DNA of 64,000 bases from CAZSRX01 sp964609675 [NCBI: uncultured Bacteroidota bacterium] (GTDB taxonomy: Bacteria; CLD3; SB21). Made by a program: the position numbers and the translations under genes. The stretch covers positions 1 to 64,000 of the forward strand of contig CAZSRX010000018.1 in assembly GCA_964609675.1 (NCBI GenBank), given 5' to 3'. Position 1 is the stretch's first letter. Every line of letters starts with the position of its first letter. Below the pieces are notes generated by a model. That model did not search any database, was not told the DNA's origin, and was given only the letters and a program-made list of their open reading frames with translations. Positions 51,071-58,991 of this stretch are shown in pieces.

Positions 51071-51931
51071 TTAATTATTCTTTATTTTACCTCTTATTAT
51101 CAGAAGTAGAATTTTAATAGTTTCAGCGGCCTGAAAAACAGGAATGGACAGCCAGTGATACCATTTGGCGTATCTTTTCAAAAAAATAATGTTGCTAATC
51201 AGTCGTAATTTAATCTTCCGCCACTTGAGCTGGCCGCCGCTGGCGGCTGAGATTTTGTGCCACATTTTTGCCTGTGGCACGTAATAGCACCTGAATCCGT
51301 CTTGTCGCGCGCGGAAACAAAAATCAGAATCCTCTGAATACAGCGGATATAAGGTATCCAGTAAACCGGTTGTTTCCAGAATGGGTTTGGGTATCATCAT
51401 GCCGCAACCGGTTATGTAGTCGCATGCAACCGGATGATTGTACTGGCCTGTATCTTTCTCCCGTATTCCGATGTGGCGGCTCAGGCCTTTATAAAGTTTG
51501 ATTTCGCCTCCGGCAAACCATATCTGGTCGGGTGGATCGAAGTAATATATTTTTGGTCCCGCGATGGCCGGCGACTCCAGGCCGGATAAAAACGCTATGA
51601 GTTCCGAAAACAATGTCCGCTCAACAACGGTGTCGTTGTTTAAAAGAAAGGCATAATCCGCGTTTTGTTCAAGGGCATATTTTAACCCGATATTGTTTCC
51701 GCCTGCAAATCCGTAATTACGGTCGTTTGATATGAGAATTAGTTTTCCTGTTTCAATTTCACCGGCAAATGCCGCACCAATGGCCTCAGCGCTTTTATCC
51801 GAAGAGGCGTTATCCACAACAAGTATTTTCAGATTTTCATAATCGGACTGCAGTACGGAACGGATACAGTCAATAGTCAGGGCGCGGCCGTTCCACGAAA
51901 GAATGATACAATAGACAGAAGGAAAAGCCAT
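51071..51931 (-). CDS. Glycosyltransferase family 2 (rhamnosyltransferase-like)
   Basis: A 286-residue GT2 enzyme. It begins YCIILSWNGRALTIDCIRSVLQS, with VVDNASSDKS, NYGFAGGNNIGLKYAL and FLLNNDTVVE carrying the DxD-like metal site, and YSEDSDFCFRARQDGFRCYYVP with the catalytic acid. This pattern is closest to rhamnosyl- or other dTDP-sugar transferases of O-antigen synthesis. Last gene of the long minus-strand run, 24 bases after the CNB kinase. Confidence 0.88.
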   Translation of the reverse strand: MAFPSVYCIILSWNGRALTIDCIRSVLQSDYENLKILVVDNASSDKSAEAIGAAFAGEIETGKLILISNDRNYGFAGGNNIGLKYALEQNADYAFLLNNDTVVERTLFSELIAFLSGLESPAIAGPKIYYFDPPDQIWFAGGEIKLYKGLSRHIGIREKDTGQYNHPVACDYITGCGMMIPKPILETTGLLDTLYPLYSEDSDFCFRARQDGFRCYYVPQAKMWHKISAASGGQLKWRKIKLRLISNIIFLKRYAKWYHWLSIPVFQAAETIKILLLIIRGKIKNN

Positions 51932-51955
51932 AGCGCGCGTTAAATACGATTCCGT

Positions 51956-53155
51956 TTATTTATACAGGACGTGTTCTTTGGGCAGATGAATCGTGAACGT
52001 AGAGCCATCGCCTTCCTTACTCTTGACGTGAATGGTCCCGCCATGCAATTGCACGATCTGGCGGGCCAGAGTCAGTCCGATGCCGGCGCCTTCAAATTCG
52101 CGTGTGGTGGACTGGTCAACCTGATAAAATTTCTCAAAAATCCGTTCCAGATATTTGGCCGGTATGCCCTTGCCGGTATCCGTAAAATGCATCAGGAGCG
52201 CTTTTTCGCTATCTTCGATTTTGAATTGGACCGATTTGCCGGTCGGCGTGAATTTAATGGCGTTGTTGATCAGGTGTTCGCAAGCCAGCACCATGCGCTG
52301 AACATCAATCTGGACCGTCGGTAATTGCTCGGGAATATCAAAATAGCATGCGATGTTTTTTTCGTCAGCTTCGGCTTTCTGGTTTTCAAAAGCCGTTTGG
52401 AACACTTCGGCCAGACTGGCCGGTTGCCGTTCCAGAACGATGGATCCGAACTCAATTTCGGCAAGGGAAATAAGATTATTAATCAGATCGCCAAGGCGTT
52501 TGCTCTCGACCATAATGATCTCCACGAATTTCTGCTGGGTTTCGAGGTCGGTATCCTTGGCGTCTTTCATCAGCGTACTGAAACCCTGGATGGAATGAAT
52601 GGGCGTGCGCAGTTCATGAGATATTGTTGACAGGAAGTTGGTTTTCAGGTCACGGACTTCCTTACGGGCGCGGTATCCCCAGCTGACCACTTCGCGGAAC
52701 AGGTTGTTGGTATCCCGCAGGCGTTTGCTCATCACCTTGGATATCTGGGTGAGAACATGATGCGCGGTTTCCAGATTCTGGTTAATAAGCGTATTAAAGG
52801 CTTCTTTGGACAGGAAAAGCAGTTCGCAGTCGTCGAGTGCCATCGCTCCGGCGGAACGGGTTTCCTCATCCAGTAAAGCCATATCGCCGAAATAATTGCC
52901 CGCTTTGAGTATAGCGATGGCCTGCCGCCGTTCCGAAGCATCCTGGATGATTTTATAAATCTTTACCGAACCCCGGACGATGACATACATGCCGCTGGTA
53001 TCGGCGCTGCCATCGTCAAAAATGATCGTACCGGCACTGAACGGCCGGCTTTCGCACTGGGTCAGAATACGTTGTATTTCTTCATCGGTTAACTTTGAAA
53101 ATAATACACAGGAGCGCAAGGCCTCCGTTTTTGTCATCTCGCTGGAATGGTTCAT
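51956..53155 (-). CDS. Histidine kinase with N-terminal cyclic-nucleotide-binding domain
   Basis: A 399-residue soluble kinase. Residues 15-130 form a CNB domain (FSAGTIIFDDGS, VRGSVKIYKI, GNYFGDMALLDEETRSAGAMAL). A linker helix leads to HisKA with His180 in STISHELRTPIHS, and the ATPase has NNAIKFT, FTDTGKGIP, FEKFYQVD and GAGIGLTLARQIV. No membrane segments. It may sense cAMP-type or other ligands, or act as a redox/effector switch; the usual phosphate-binding Arg/Glu pattern of true cAMP sites (FGE-RxAA) is here FGD and TRSAG, so ligand binding may differ. A STAS protein precedes it by 77 bases. Confidence 0.92.
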   Translation of the reverse strand: MNHSSEMTKTEALRSCVLFSKLTDEEIQRILTQCESRPFSAGTIIFDDGSADTSGMYVIVRGSVKIYKIIQDASERRQAIAILKAGNYFGDMALLDEETRSAGAMALDDCELLFLSKEAFNTLINQNLETAHHVLTQISKVMSKRLRDTNNLFREVVSWGYRARKEVRDLKTNFLSTISHELRTPIHSIQGFSTLMKDAKDTDLETQQKFVEIIMVESKRLGDLINNLISLAEIEFGSIVLERQPASLAEVFQTAFENQKAEADEKNIACYFDIPEQLPTVQIDVQRMVLACEHLINNAIKFTPTGKSVQFKIEDSEKALLMHFTDTGKGIPAKYLERIFEKFYQVDQSTTREFEGAGIGLTLARQIVQLHGGTIHVKSKEGDGSTFTIHLPKEHVLYK

Positions 53156-53232
53156 ACGACTATTTGTGTTACTAAATAATTAGGAAAGGAATTATAACAT
53201 CAAAGTAATCATAGATTGTTAAAAAATCAAGT

Positions 53233-53589
53233 TTAATCGAATGACCGGACCGCTTCGTCAATGGTACGGTAGCAGGCAATCATGTCCTTGATTTCCAGAA
53301 GATTGAAAATATCTGCAATATCCTTGCTGATGCCGGCCAGTTTCAATTCTCCCTTGCGCGAAGCAAAATTTTTAAGCATACCTATGAAAATGCCCCAGCC
53401 CGCACTGCTGATGTAATTGACGTCATCGAGGCTGATGACTACACGAACCATACGTTTTTCAAGCAGCGTGGTCAGCGTTTTCTCCACCTGGCCGGAGGTG
53501 ATGGAGTCCAGCGATCCTTTGAGAGATAAAACCATGACATCGTCCCGGATGGCAGACGGCATGACGTTTATCTGGATTTGTTCATACAT
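53233..53589 (-). CDS. STAS-domain protein (anti-sigma factor antagonist type)
   Basis: A 118-residue STAS domain of the SpoIIAA/RsbV class. VMVLSLKGSLDSITSGQVEKTL is followed by VVISLDDVNYISSAGWGIFIGML, with Ser at the phospho-acceptor position (SSAGW) and by LAGISKDIADIFNLLEI. Such proteins bind anti-sigma or switch kinases depending on Ser phosphorylation. No RsbW/SpoIIAB kinase is nearby; the adjacent CNB-histidine kinase could be a partner. Cotranscribed with a cytochrome c upstream. Confidence 0.9.
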   Translation of the reverse strand: MYEQIQINVMPSAIRDDVMVLSLKGSLDSITSGQVEKTLTTLLEKRMVRVVISLDDVNYISSAGWGIFIGMLKNFASRKGELKLAGISKDIADIFNLLEIKDMIACYRTIDEAVRSFD

Positions 53590-53608
53590 ACGGCGTACTC
53601 CGGATCAT

Positions 53609-53947
53609 TCATTGAAGCCGGCCCACATAAACGGCCAGATCGGTGAGATACGGTTCGGGAATATTGAACTTCGGCATGCGTGTACTGCCCTGACGGATTG
53701 TTGATTTTATGTAGTCAGGATGGAAGTTCCTGCCGGCAAGCCTCACGCCGCGCACCGTTCCCAGGCCCTCCGCACCGTGACAACCCGCGCAGTTCTGCTG
53801 ATACAAGGATTGAATGCGTTCCTGCTGATCGGTTGGCGGCCCGGTATTTTTTTTAATCATCGGAAATAATAAAAAAACCAGCAGCGGCAGTAAAATTACA
53901 CCAGCGATAGTAAAAATAATTCTTTTCTTATTAATGGTCGGATTCAT
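53609..53947 (-). CDS. Membrane-anchored monoheme cytochrome c
   Basis: A 112-residue protein with an N-terminal membrane anchor (about 10-30) and one class I heme site, Cys53-x-x-Cys56-His57 in NCAGCHGAEG. Met91 in RMPKF is the likely axial ligand. It belongs to small electron-transfer cytochromes of respiratory chains on the periplasmic side. It is 3 bases after yajC, so translation is probably coupled, an uncommon pairing. Confidence 0.92.
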   Translation of the reverse strand: MNPTINKKRIIFTIAGVILLPLLVFLLFPMIKKNTGPPTDQQERIQSLYQQNCAGCHGAEGLGTVRGVRLAGRNFHPDYIKSTIRQGSTRMPKFNIPEPYLTDLAVYVGRLQ

Positions 53948-53950
53948 GGC

Positions 53951-54337
53951 TTATTTATGGTCCGGATCTAAAAGTTGTACATCCTGCGCGGAAGCTTCAG
54001 GCTTATCAGAGCTCAGGACGACAGCGGCAATTGCCGAACGTTCCAGTTCGACTTTGACATTATCGGCTATTTTGACAATCACGGTTTTATCTTTTGTCGC
54101 CTGGACCGTACCGTGGAGTCCGCCGACCGTGATAATTTTATCGCCTTTGTTGACACCGGCGATCATTTTTTCCCTTTCCTGCTGACGTTTTTTCTGCGGA
54201 CGGATCATTAAAAAATAGAGCACCACAATAATCAGGATAAAAGGTAGAAAACTGAGCAGGGGATTGGCTGCCTGGCCTTCGGGGTTTGGATTGCCGCCCA
54301 TAAAAAGCATCATTACCGGAATCATAAGTGTGTTCAA
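53951..54337 (-). CDS. yajC: Preprotein translocase subunit YajC
   Basis: A 128-residue inner-membrane protein of the SecDF-YajC complex. A membrane segment (about 31-50) in FILIIVVLYFLMIRPQKKRQQ is followed by the KGDKIITVGGLHGTVQ domain. The start is probably the TTG at 54337: GGAG ends 6 bases before it, while the next ATG at 54325 would be 18 bases away. secD and secF are not adjacent. Confidence 0.93.
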   Translation of the reverse strand: MNTLMIPVMMLFMGGNPNPEGQAANPLLSFLPFILIIVVLYFLMIRPQKKRQQEREKMIAGVNKGDKIITVGGLHGTVQATKDKTVIVKIADNVKVELERSAIAAVVLSSDKPEASAQDVQLLDPDHK

Positions 54338-54373
54338 TTGCGTCTCCTATGTTTAAGTTATAGTTATAATAAT

Positions 54374-55186
54374 TTATTCAAAATGATTGCGGATAGCATC
54401 CAGCATCCATGAATGAATGCGGCTGTTGGAACCGACAATAGTTCCCGAATAAATATATTCCGTACCGCCGCGGAAGTCCGTTACCGTGCCGCCGGCTTCC
54501 TTGATTATCAGCGAACCAGCCGCCACATCCCACGGGCTGAGGTTTAGTTCCCAGAAACCGTCAAACCGTCCGCAAGCCAGATAGCACAGATCGAGCGCCG
54601 CGGAACCCGGACGCCGTATTCCGGAACTGTTAAGCATGAAAAATTTAAATAATTTCATGTAAGAATCAACCTTAGAATAATCCCGGAAAGGAAACCCGGT
54701 GGCGAGAACGCTGTATGCGGAATCGGCGACGCCGGAGACGTGAATGCGGCGTCCGTTTAGAAAAGCCCCGTGGTCGGCCGTTGCGGTAAACCATTCTTGC
54801 CGGACCGGTTCATACACCAGAGCCGCGGCGATTTGACCATTAATCTCCAGAGCGATGCTTATCGCAAAAAACGGTATGCCGTGAATGTAATTGGTGGTGC
54901 CGTCCAGCGGATCCACAATCCATCGATAGGGGCCGGGGCGTTCGTGAGTTCCGGATTCTTCGGCGAGAATTTCATGACCCGGAAAAGCGCGGCGGATGGT
55001 TTGTATGATAAACGCTTCGGATTGCCGGTCAATTTCGGTCACAAAATCATGCCGGTGTTTCTCGTCAACCTGCAGGGTTTTTCCATAATGGCGCATGATG
55101 ATGCGGGCCGCGCCGGCCGCGGCGTTTTTTGCCACGATTAATGCGTTGCCGGGAGTAACCGTTTTTAGGGTACGCGGTAGCATCAT
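54374..55186 (-). CDS. suhB: Inositol monophosphatase family protein
   Basis: A 270-residue Mg-dependent phosphatase of the IMPase/SuhB family. Metal sites are HEILAEESG, WIVDPLDGTTNYIHG and SPWDVAAGSLIIKEAGG. It may dephosphorylate inositol-1-phosphate or similar sugar phosphates, and some members act on rRNA transcription. Two adjacent ATGs begin the frame (55186, 55183). Only one base separates it from the stop of the upstream TPR gene. Confidence 0.92.
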   Translation of the reverse strand: MMLPRTLKTVTPGNALIVAKNAAAGAARIIMRHYGKTLQVDEKHRHDFVTEIDRQSEAFIIQTIRRAFPGHEILAEESGTHERPGPYRWIVDPLDGTTNYIHGIPFFAISIALEINGQIAAALVYEPVRQEWFTATADHGAFLNGRRIHVSGVADSAYSVLATGFPFRDYSKVDSYMKLFKFFMLNSSGIRRPGSAALDLCYLACGRFDGFWELNLSPWDVAAGSLIIKEAGGTVTDFRGGTEYIYSGTIVGSNSRIHSWMLDAIRNHFE

Positions 55187-55187
55187 T

Positions 55188-58100
55188 CTATCGTATCTGT
55201 TTCTTTAGTTCCTGAATGCGTTGCTTGGCGAAAAGACCGTAATCACTGGCATGCCCGTGTTTCTTGAGAATTTCTTCGTATAAGTCAATCGCTTCCTGAT
55301 ACTGCTGCAGTTTGACGTAGCATTCCGCCGCCTGACTCTTGGCCGCCGTTGCCCAGTCGTATTTAGCCCCCATTTCCAGATAGGGAATTCTCAGGAATTC
55401 CAGCAGGGCCTGCCGGAAATTTCCCATATCATAATAGGTTTGAGCGATATTGTATTGGATCTCGGCTTCGTCCTCGCCGGCAGCCGTTCGCAGTAAATCC
55501 TTGAGGTACGCCACGGCGCGGTCATAGGATTTCAGGTTCCGGTGCATAATGCCGATGTCGATTCGCTTGGACAGCAGATTGGAAGGTTCGTCGTCCGGGA
55601 AAGTGTCCAGGTATTGCTGGATGAGCACCAGGGCGTTTTCATGATAGCCGACGGTTTTATAGACTTTGATAAGAAAATCCATGCCGCTTTTCTTATCCCG
55701 TTCCTGGATTTTGGGATGCTGCAGGGCATACTTGGCGGCATCAATGGCCGTTTGAGCCTGTTCCAGCTTGAAGGCCTCTACAGCCATCCGCAGGTATACA
55801 TTGGGTATGATATCGGCATCGGGATATTTCTGGCTGACCTGCCGGAAAAGATCAAAACCCTCTTTGCTTTTGCCCTGATTGAATCGAATAATTCCAAGCT
55901 GGTACCAGGCTTCCGGCACCGCGCCGGTCGCAGGGTAATCGTTCAGCAGGCGCTGATAAGTTTTAGCCGCCAGATCATAATTTTTTATGGTGTATTGATA
56001 ATGCCGGCCAAGTTCATAGAGAAAATCCGCTTTGAAGTTCGTAAGGAGGAGACGAAGATTTTTTTCTTTCTCATATTTTTTTTCAAAAGCTTTTTCAAGT
56101 TCCGTAGTCCGTTCAATTTTACCGGATCGGTACGTACAAACGATTATGCGGGCGTCAATAGCCATCTTGTTTACCGGCTCGGTGGTCAGATCCAGTAATT
56201 TCTGATAGGCGCTACGGGCTTCCGTAAATTGCTCATTGTCAAAGTATATCGTAGCCGATTTTTCATATCCGGTTCTTGCAAATTCCGATTGCGGATATTT
56301 TTCCGTAAGAAGGGCGTAGTATTTCAGCGCGCTTTTGAGGTCTTTCTTGTTCCAGTGGATGCCGGCCAATGAAAGCAGGGCCTGTGGCGCATAAAGACAC
56401 TGATAATCCGGGTAGAGATAGGCTTCATATAACTCCACGGCTTTGGTCTGATTATTCATGCGTTCGTAAGCATACGCGCGGTAGTAATCGATCATACGAT
56501 GGGACTGATTAGTATATTGAAGAATATCTACCGCAGCGAAAGCGTCTTCCTGATACGACAGACTCCGGTTATAAGCCTCAATGGCAGCCGAATAATTTTC
56601 CGAAAGCAGATAGGCATAACCAATACCCTGAACGGCGCTGTCGGCATAAACGGTGTAGTAATAATTTTTAATCAGATCGTTAAATACCGCTACGGCACCC
56701 GTATAATCCTTGGATTCAATTTTTAACTGCGCGGCGAGGTATTTGACTTTGGCGATATGCTTACCGCGGGAAAACAAGTTCATATATTCACTGACAGCGG
56801 CGTTTAGTTCCGTTTTTTTATTCATGAACCGGAAACACATAATGCGCGAATAATACGCGTCGTCGCGGTAACGGCTGTTCGGATAACTTCCTATTATTTG
56901 TTCAAAGCAGGGCAGGGCATAGTGGACCGGAAGCGAATACACCATCGTATCGGATACGGAAGAACCGGTTTTCTGTCCTTTGGTTTTTTTCTTAATCGAA
57001 TCAGAAACGGCGGGCGCTTCGTATTCTCCGAGCATCCGAAGTGCGGTTCCTAACCGGTAAACTATCAGGTCGGCGTATTTGGAGTTCGGGTACCGTTCCA
57101 GCAGGTTGCTGTATACCGGTTTGGCCCGGATCGCCCACAGATTATCATCGTGAACGGCGCCGAGATTGATTTCCGCCATACGCAAAGCCGCCCAATCTGC
57201 AAAAGGAGAAGCCGTGAGGTTTTTGTACACGGCCAGCGCGCTGTCCTGGTAGGCGCTGTTTTGATGATACCGGTATAAACGGTCGTAGCATAATGCCAGA
57301 TAATATAAGGCTTCGTCACTCACGCTTTTCTGTTTGCTTTGCCGGATGATTTTGTTAAATATCTTTACCGCTTCCGTATAGTTTTTCAGCTGATAAAAAA
57401 ATAATTTGCCGTACTGCAGTTCCAGTTCTTCTTTCGGGCGGCCTTCAATAAGGTGTCCGAAGAGATAAATCATATTTTCCAGTGTGATTTCGCTATTTTG
57501 CGGAAAATAGAAATCAATAAATTCGGCCTCGTTCTCGGCCGCATCGATGAAATCGGAGCCTGGAAATTTGTAGGGGATGGCTTCCAATAGGTCTTTGGAT
57601 TTTTCTATGCGTCCAATATGACGGTAAGCAGTGGCCAGATGCAGATAGATCTGATCGATATACCGGGTGCGTGGAAAATTGGCGATTAATTGCTCGTAAT
57701 AGGCCGTGGCTTCATGATAACTATTCATGTTTTGTTCAAGCAGGCCGGCTTTTTCAAAAAGTACCAGATCCAGTTTTTTGTCATCAGGATATTTTTTCAG
57801 ATAGGCCTCGTACCATTGATTGGCTTCGGCAAACTGATTAAGTGCGATTAGATTTTTGGCTAATCGGAGGACGGCAAGTCTATGAAAATCTCCATCCGAC
57901 GTTGCGTTCTCCAGCGAATCGATAATAACCCGGTATTGTTCATTGGCCGCACGCAGGTTATTCAGGCGTTCAGAGGTCAAACCGGATTTGAATCGCGCTT
58001 CATTCGATATTACAGGATCGTAGGGTTCAGCAAGAACGGCTTTATAAAACTGGTTGGCTTTATCATACTTTTGATCCAGAAAAAAATTATCTCCGGTGCG

Positions 58101-58991
58101 GATACGGGCTTTGTTTTTTAGAGCGACCGATGCCTGCTCGTGTTGAATAATTTTGGCGTAAATTTTTTGGGATTCGTCGGTATTCCGCTCGCGGCTGAGA
58201 ATAAGCGCGGTCTGGTAGTAAGCCTCGGGAAATATTTTTGTTTTGGAAAACCGGTTTACGATTGCTTGATAAGCGGTGCGGGCCATATCAAGTTTGCCGA
58301 TGACTTCATAAAGCCGGGCTTTTTCATACAAAGCCATGGCTTTTAGTTCCTGGTCCTTAGCCTTGTCAATCACGGTCTGCAGTTCAAACAGCGACAGATC
58401 ATAATTGAGTTCCCGGGTAAATATCTGGCTGAGTTTATAATGCGCGACATACGCTTCGGGAATATCGGGTTGTTCATTAATGAGCTTCTGCAGTTTATCC
58501 TTGGCGCTTTTTAAGTCATTGGCTTTCAGGTAGAGATCGCTGGCATCCAACTGGGCTTTAAGCGCGTTGGGCGAAGTCGGGTAGAACGCGGATAAGCTGG
58601 CCAGTGCGTTAGCGGCGGCCAGATAATCCCCAAGTTCGGTATAACACTGCGCAATCAGTTGCCAGGCATCGGGAGCGCGCTTGTCTTTGGGAAAATCAAT
58701 AGCCAGAAACTGGAATTCTCTTCGGGCCGGGTCATACTGCTTCAGGTAAAAAAACGACATGCCGGCATAATATCGGGCATCCGGAATTCGGCTCTCGGTC
58801 GGATAGGTCCGGATAAAACGCGTGAATTCCTGCGCCGACAGCGAGTACATTTTATCCTCAAACAGCTTCCGCGCGTACAGAAAATCCGTATCGGAGCCGC
58901 TCTGGCCGTTAAGATTGGAGCCGATAAACGTTAGGAGTATCAACCCTAATAAGCACGATTTCAGATTCATGGAATAATTCATAGTGGTCAT
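55188..58991 (-). CDS. Giant TPR-repeat exported protein
   Basis: A 1267-residue protein made almost wholly of tetratricopeptide-type helical repeats after a signal-like segment (about 8-30). Repeats such as YARKLFEDKMYSLSAQEFTRFI and AAKTYQRLLNDYPATGAVPEAWYQLG recur about 25-30 times in a YfgC/BamD-like style. It probably acts in the periplasm or at the outer membrane as a scaffold in assembly. The ATG overlaps the uvrD stop (ATGA), so it is translationally coupled. No catalytic domain is seen. Confidence 0.85.
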   Translation of the reverse strand: MTTMNYSMNLKSCLLGLILLTFIGSNLNGQSGSDTDFLYARKLFEDKMYSLSAQEFTRFIRTYPTESRIPDARYYAGMSFFYLKQYDPARREFQFLAIDFPKDKRAPDAWQLIAQCYTELGDYLAAANALASLSAFYPTSPNALKAQLDASDLYLKANDLKSAKDKLQKLINEQPDIPEAYVAHYKLSQIFTRELNYDLSLFELQTVIDKAKDQELKAMALYEKARLYEVIGKLDMARTAYQAIVNRFSKTKIFPEAYYQTALILSRERNTDESQKIYAKIIQHEQASVALKNKARIRTGDNFFLDQKYDKANQFYKAVLAEPYDPVISNEARFKSGLTSERLNNLRAANEQYRVIIDSLENATSDGDFHRLAVLRLAKNLIALNQFAEANQWYEAYLKKYPDDKKLDLVLFEKAGLLEQNMNSYHEATAYYEQLIANFPRTRYIDQIYLHLATAYRHIGRIEKSKDLLEAIPYKFPGSDFIDAAENEAEFIDFYFPQNSEITLENMIYLFGHLIEGRPKEELELQYGKLFFYQLKNYTEAVKIFNKIIRQSKQKSVSDEALYYLALCYDRLYRYHQNSAYQDSALAVYKNLTASPFADWAALRMAEINLGAVHDDNLWAIRAKPVYSNLLERYPNSKYADLIVYRLGTALRMLGEYEAPAVSDSIKKKTKGQKTGSSVSDTMVYSLPVHYALPCFEQIIGSYPNSRYRDDAYYSRIMCFRFMNKKTELNAAVSEYMNLFSRGKHIAKVKYLAAQLKIESKDYTGAVAVFNDLIKNYYYTVYADSAVQGIGYAYLLSENYSAAIEAYNRSLSYQEDAFAAVDILQYTNQSHRMIDYYRAYAYERMNNQTKAVELYEAYLYPDYQCLYAPQALLSLAGIHWNKKDLKSALKYYALLTEKYPQSEFARTGYEKSATIYFDNEQFTEARSAYQKLLDLTTEPVNKMAIDARIIVCTYRSGKIERTTELEKAFEKKYEKEKNLRLLLTNFKADFLYELGRHYQYTIKNYDLAAKTYQRLLNDYPATGAVPEAWYQLGIIRFNQGKSKEGFDLFRQVSQKYPDADIIPNVYLRMAVEAFKLEQAQTAIDAAKYALQHPKIQERDKKSGMDFLIKVYKTVGYHENALVLIQQYLDTFPDDEPSNLLSKRIDIGIMHRNLKSYDRAVAYLKDLLRTAAGEDEAEIQYNIAQTYYDMGNFRQALLEFLRIPYLEMGAKYDWATAAKSQAAECYVKLQQYQEAIDLYEEILKKHGHASDYGLFAKQRIQELKKQIR

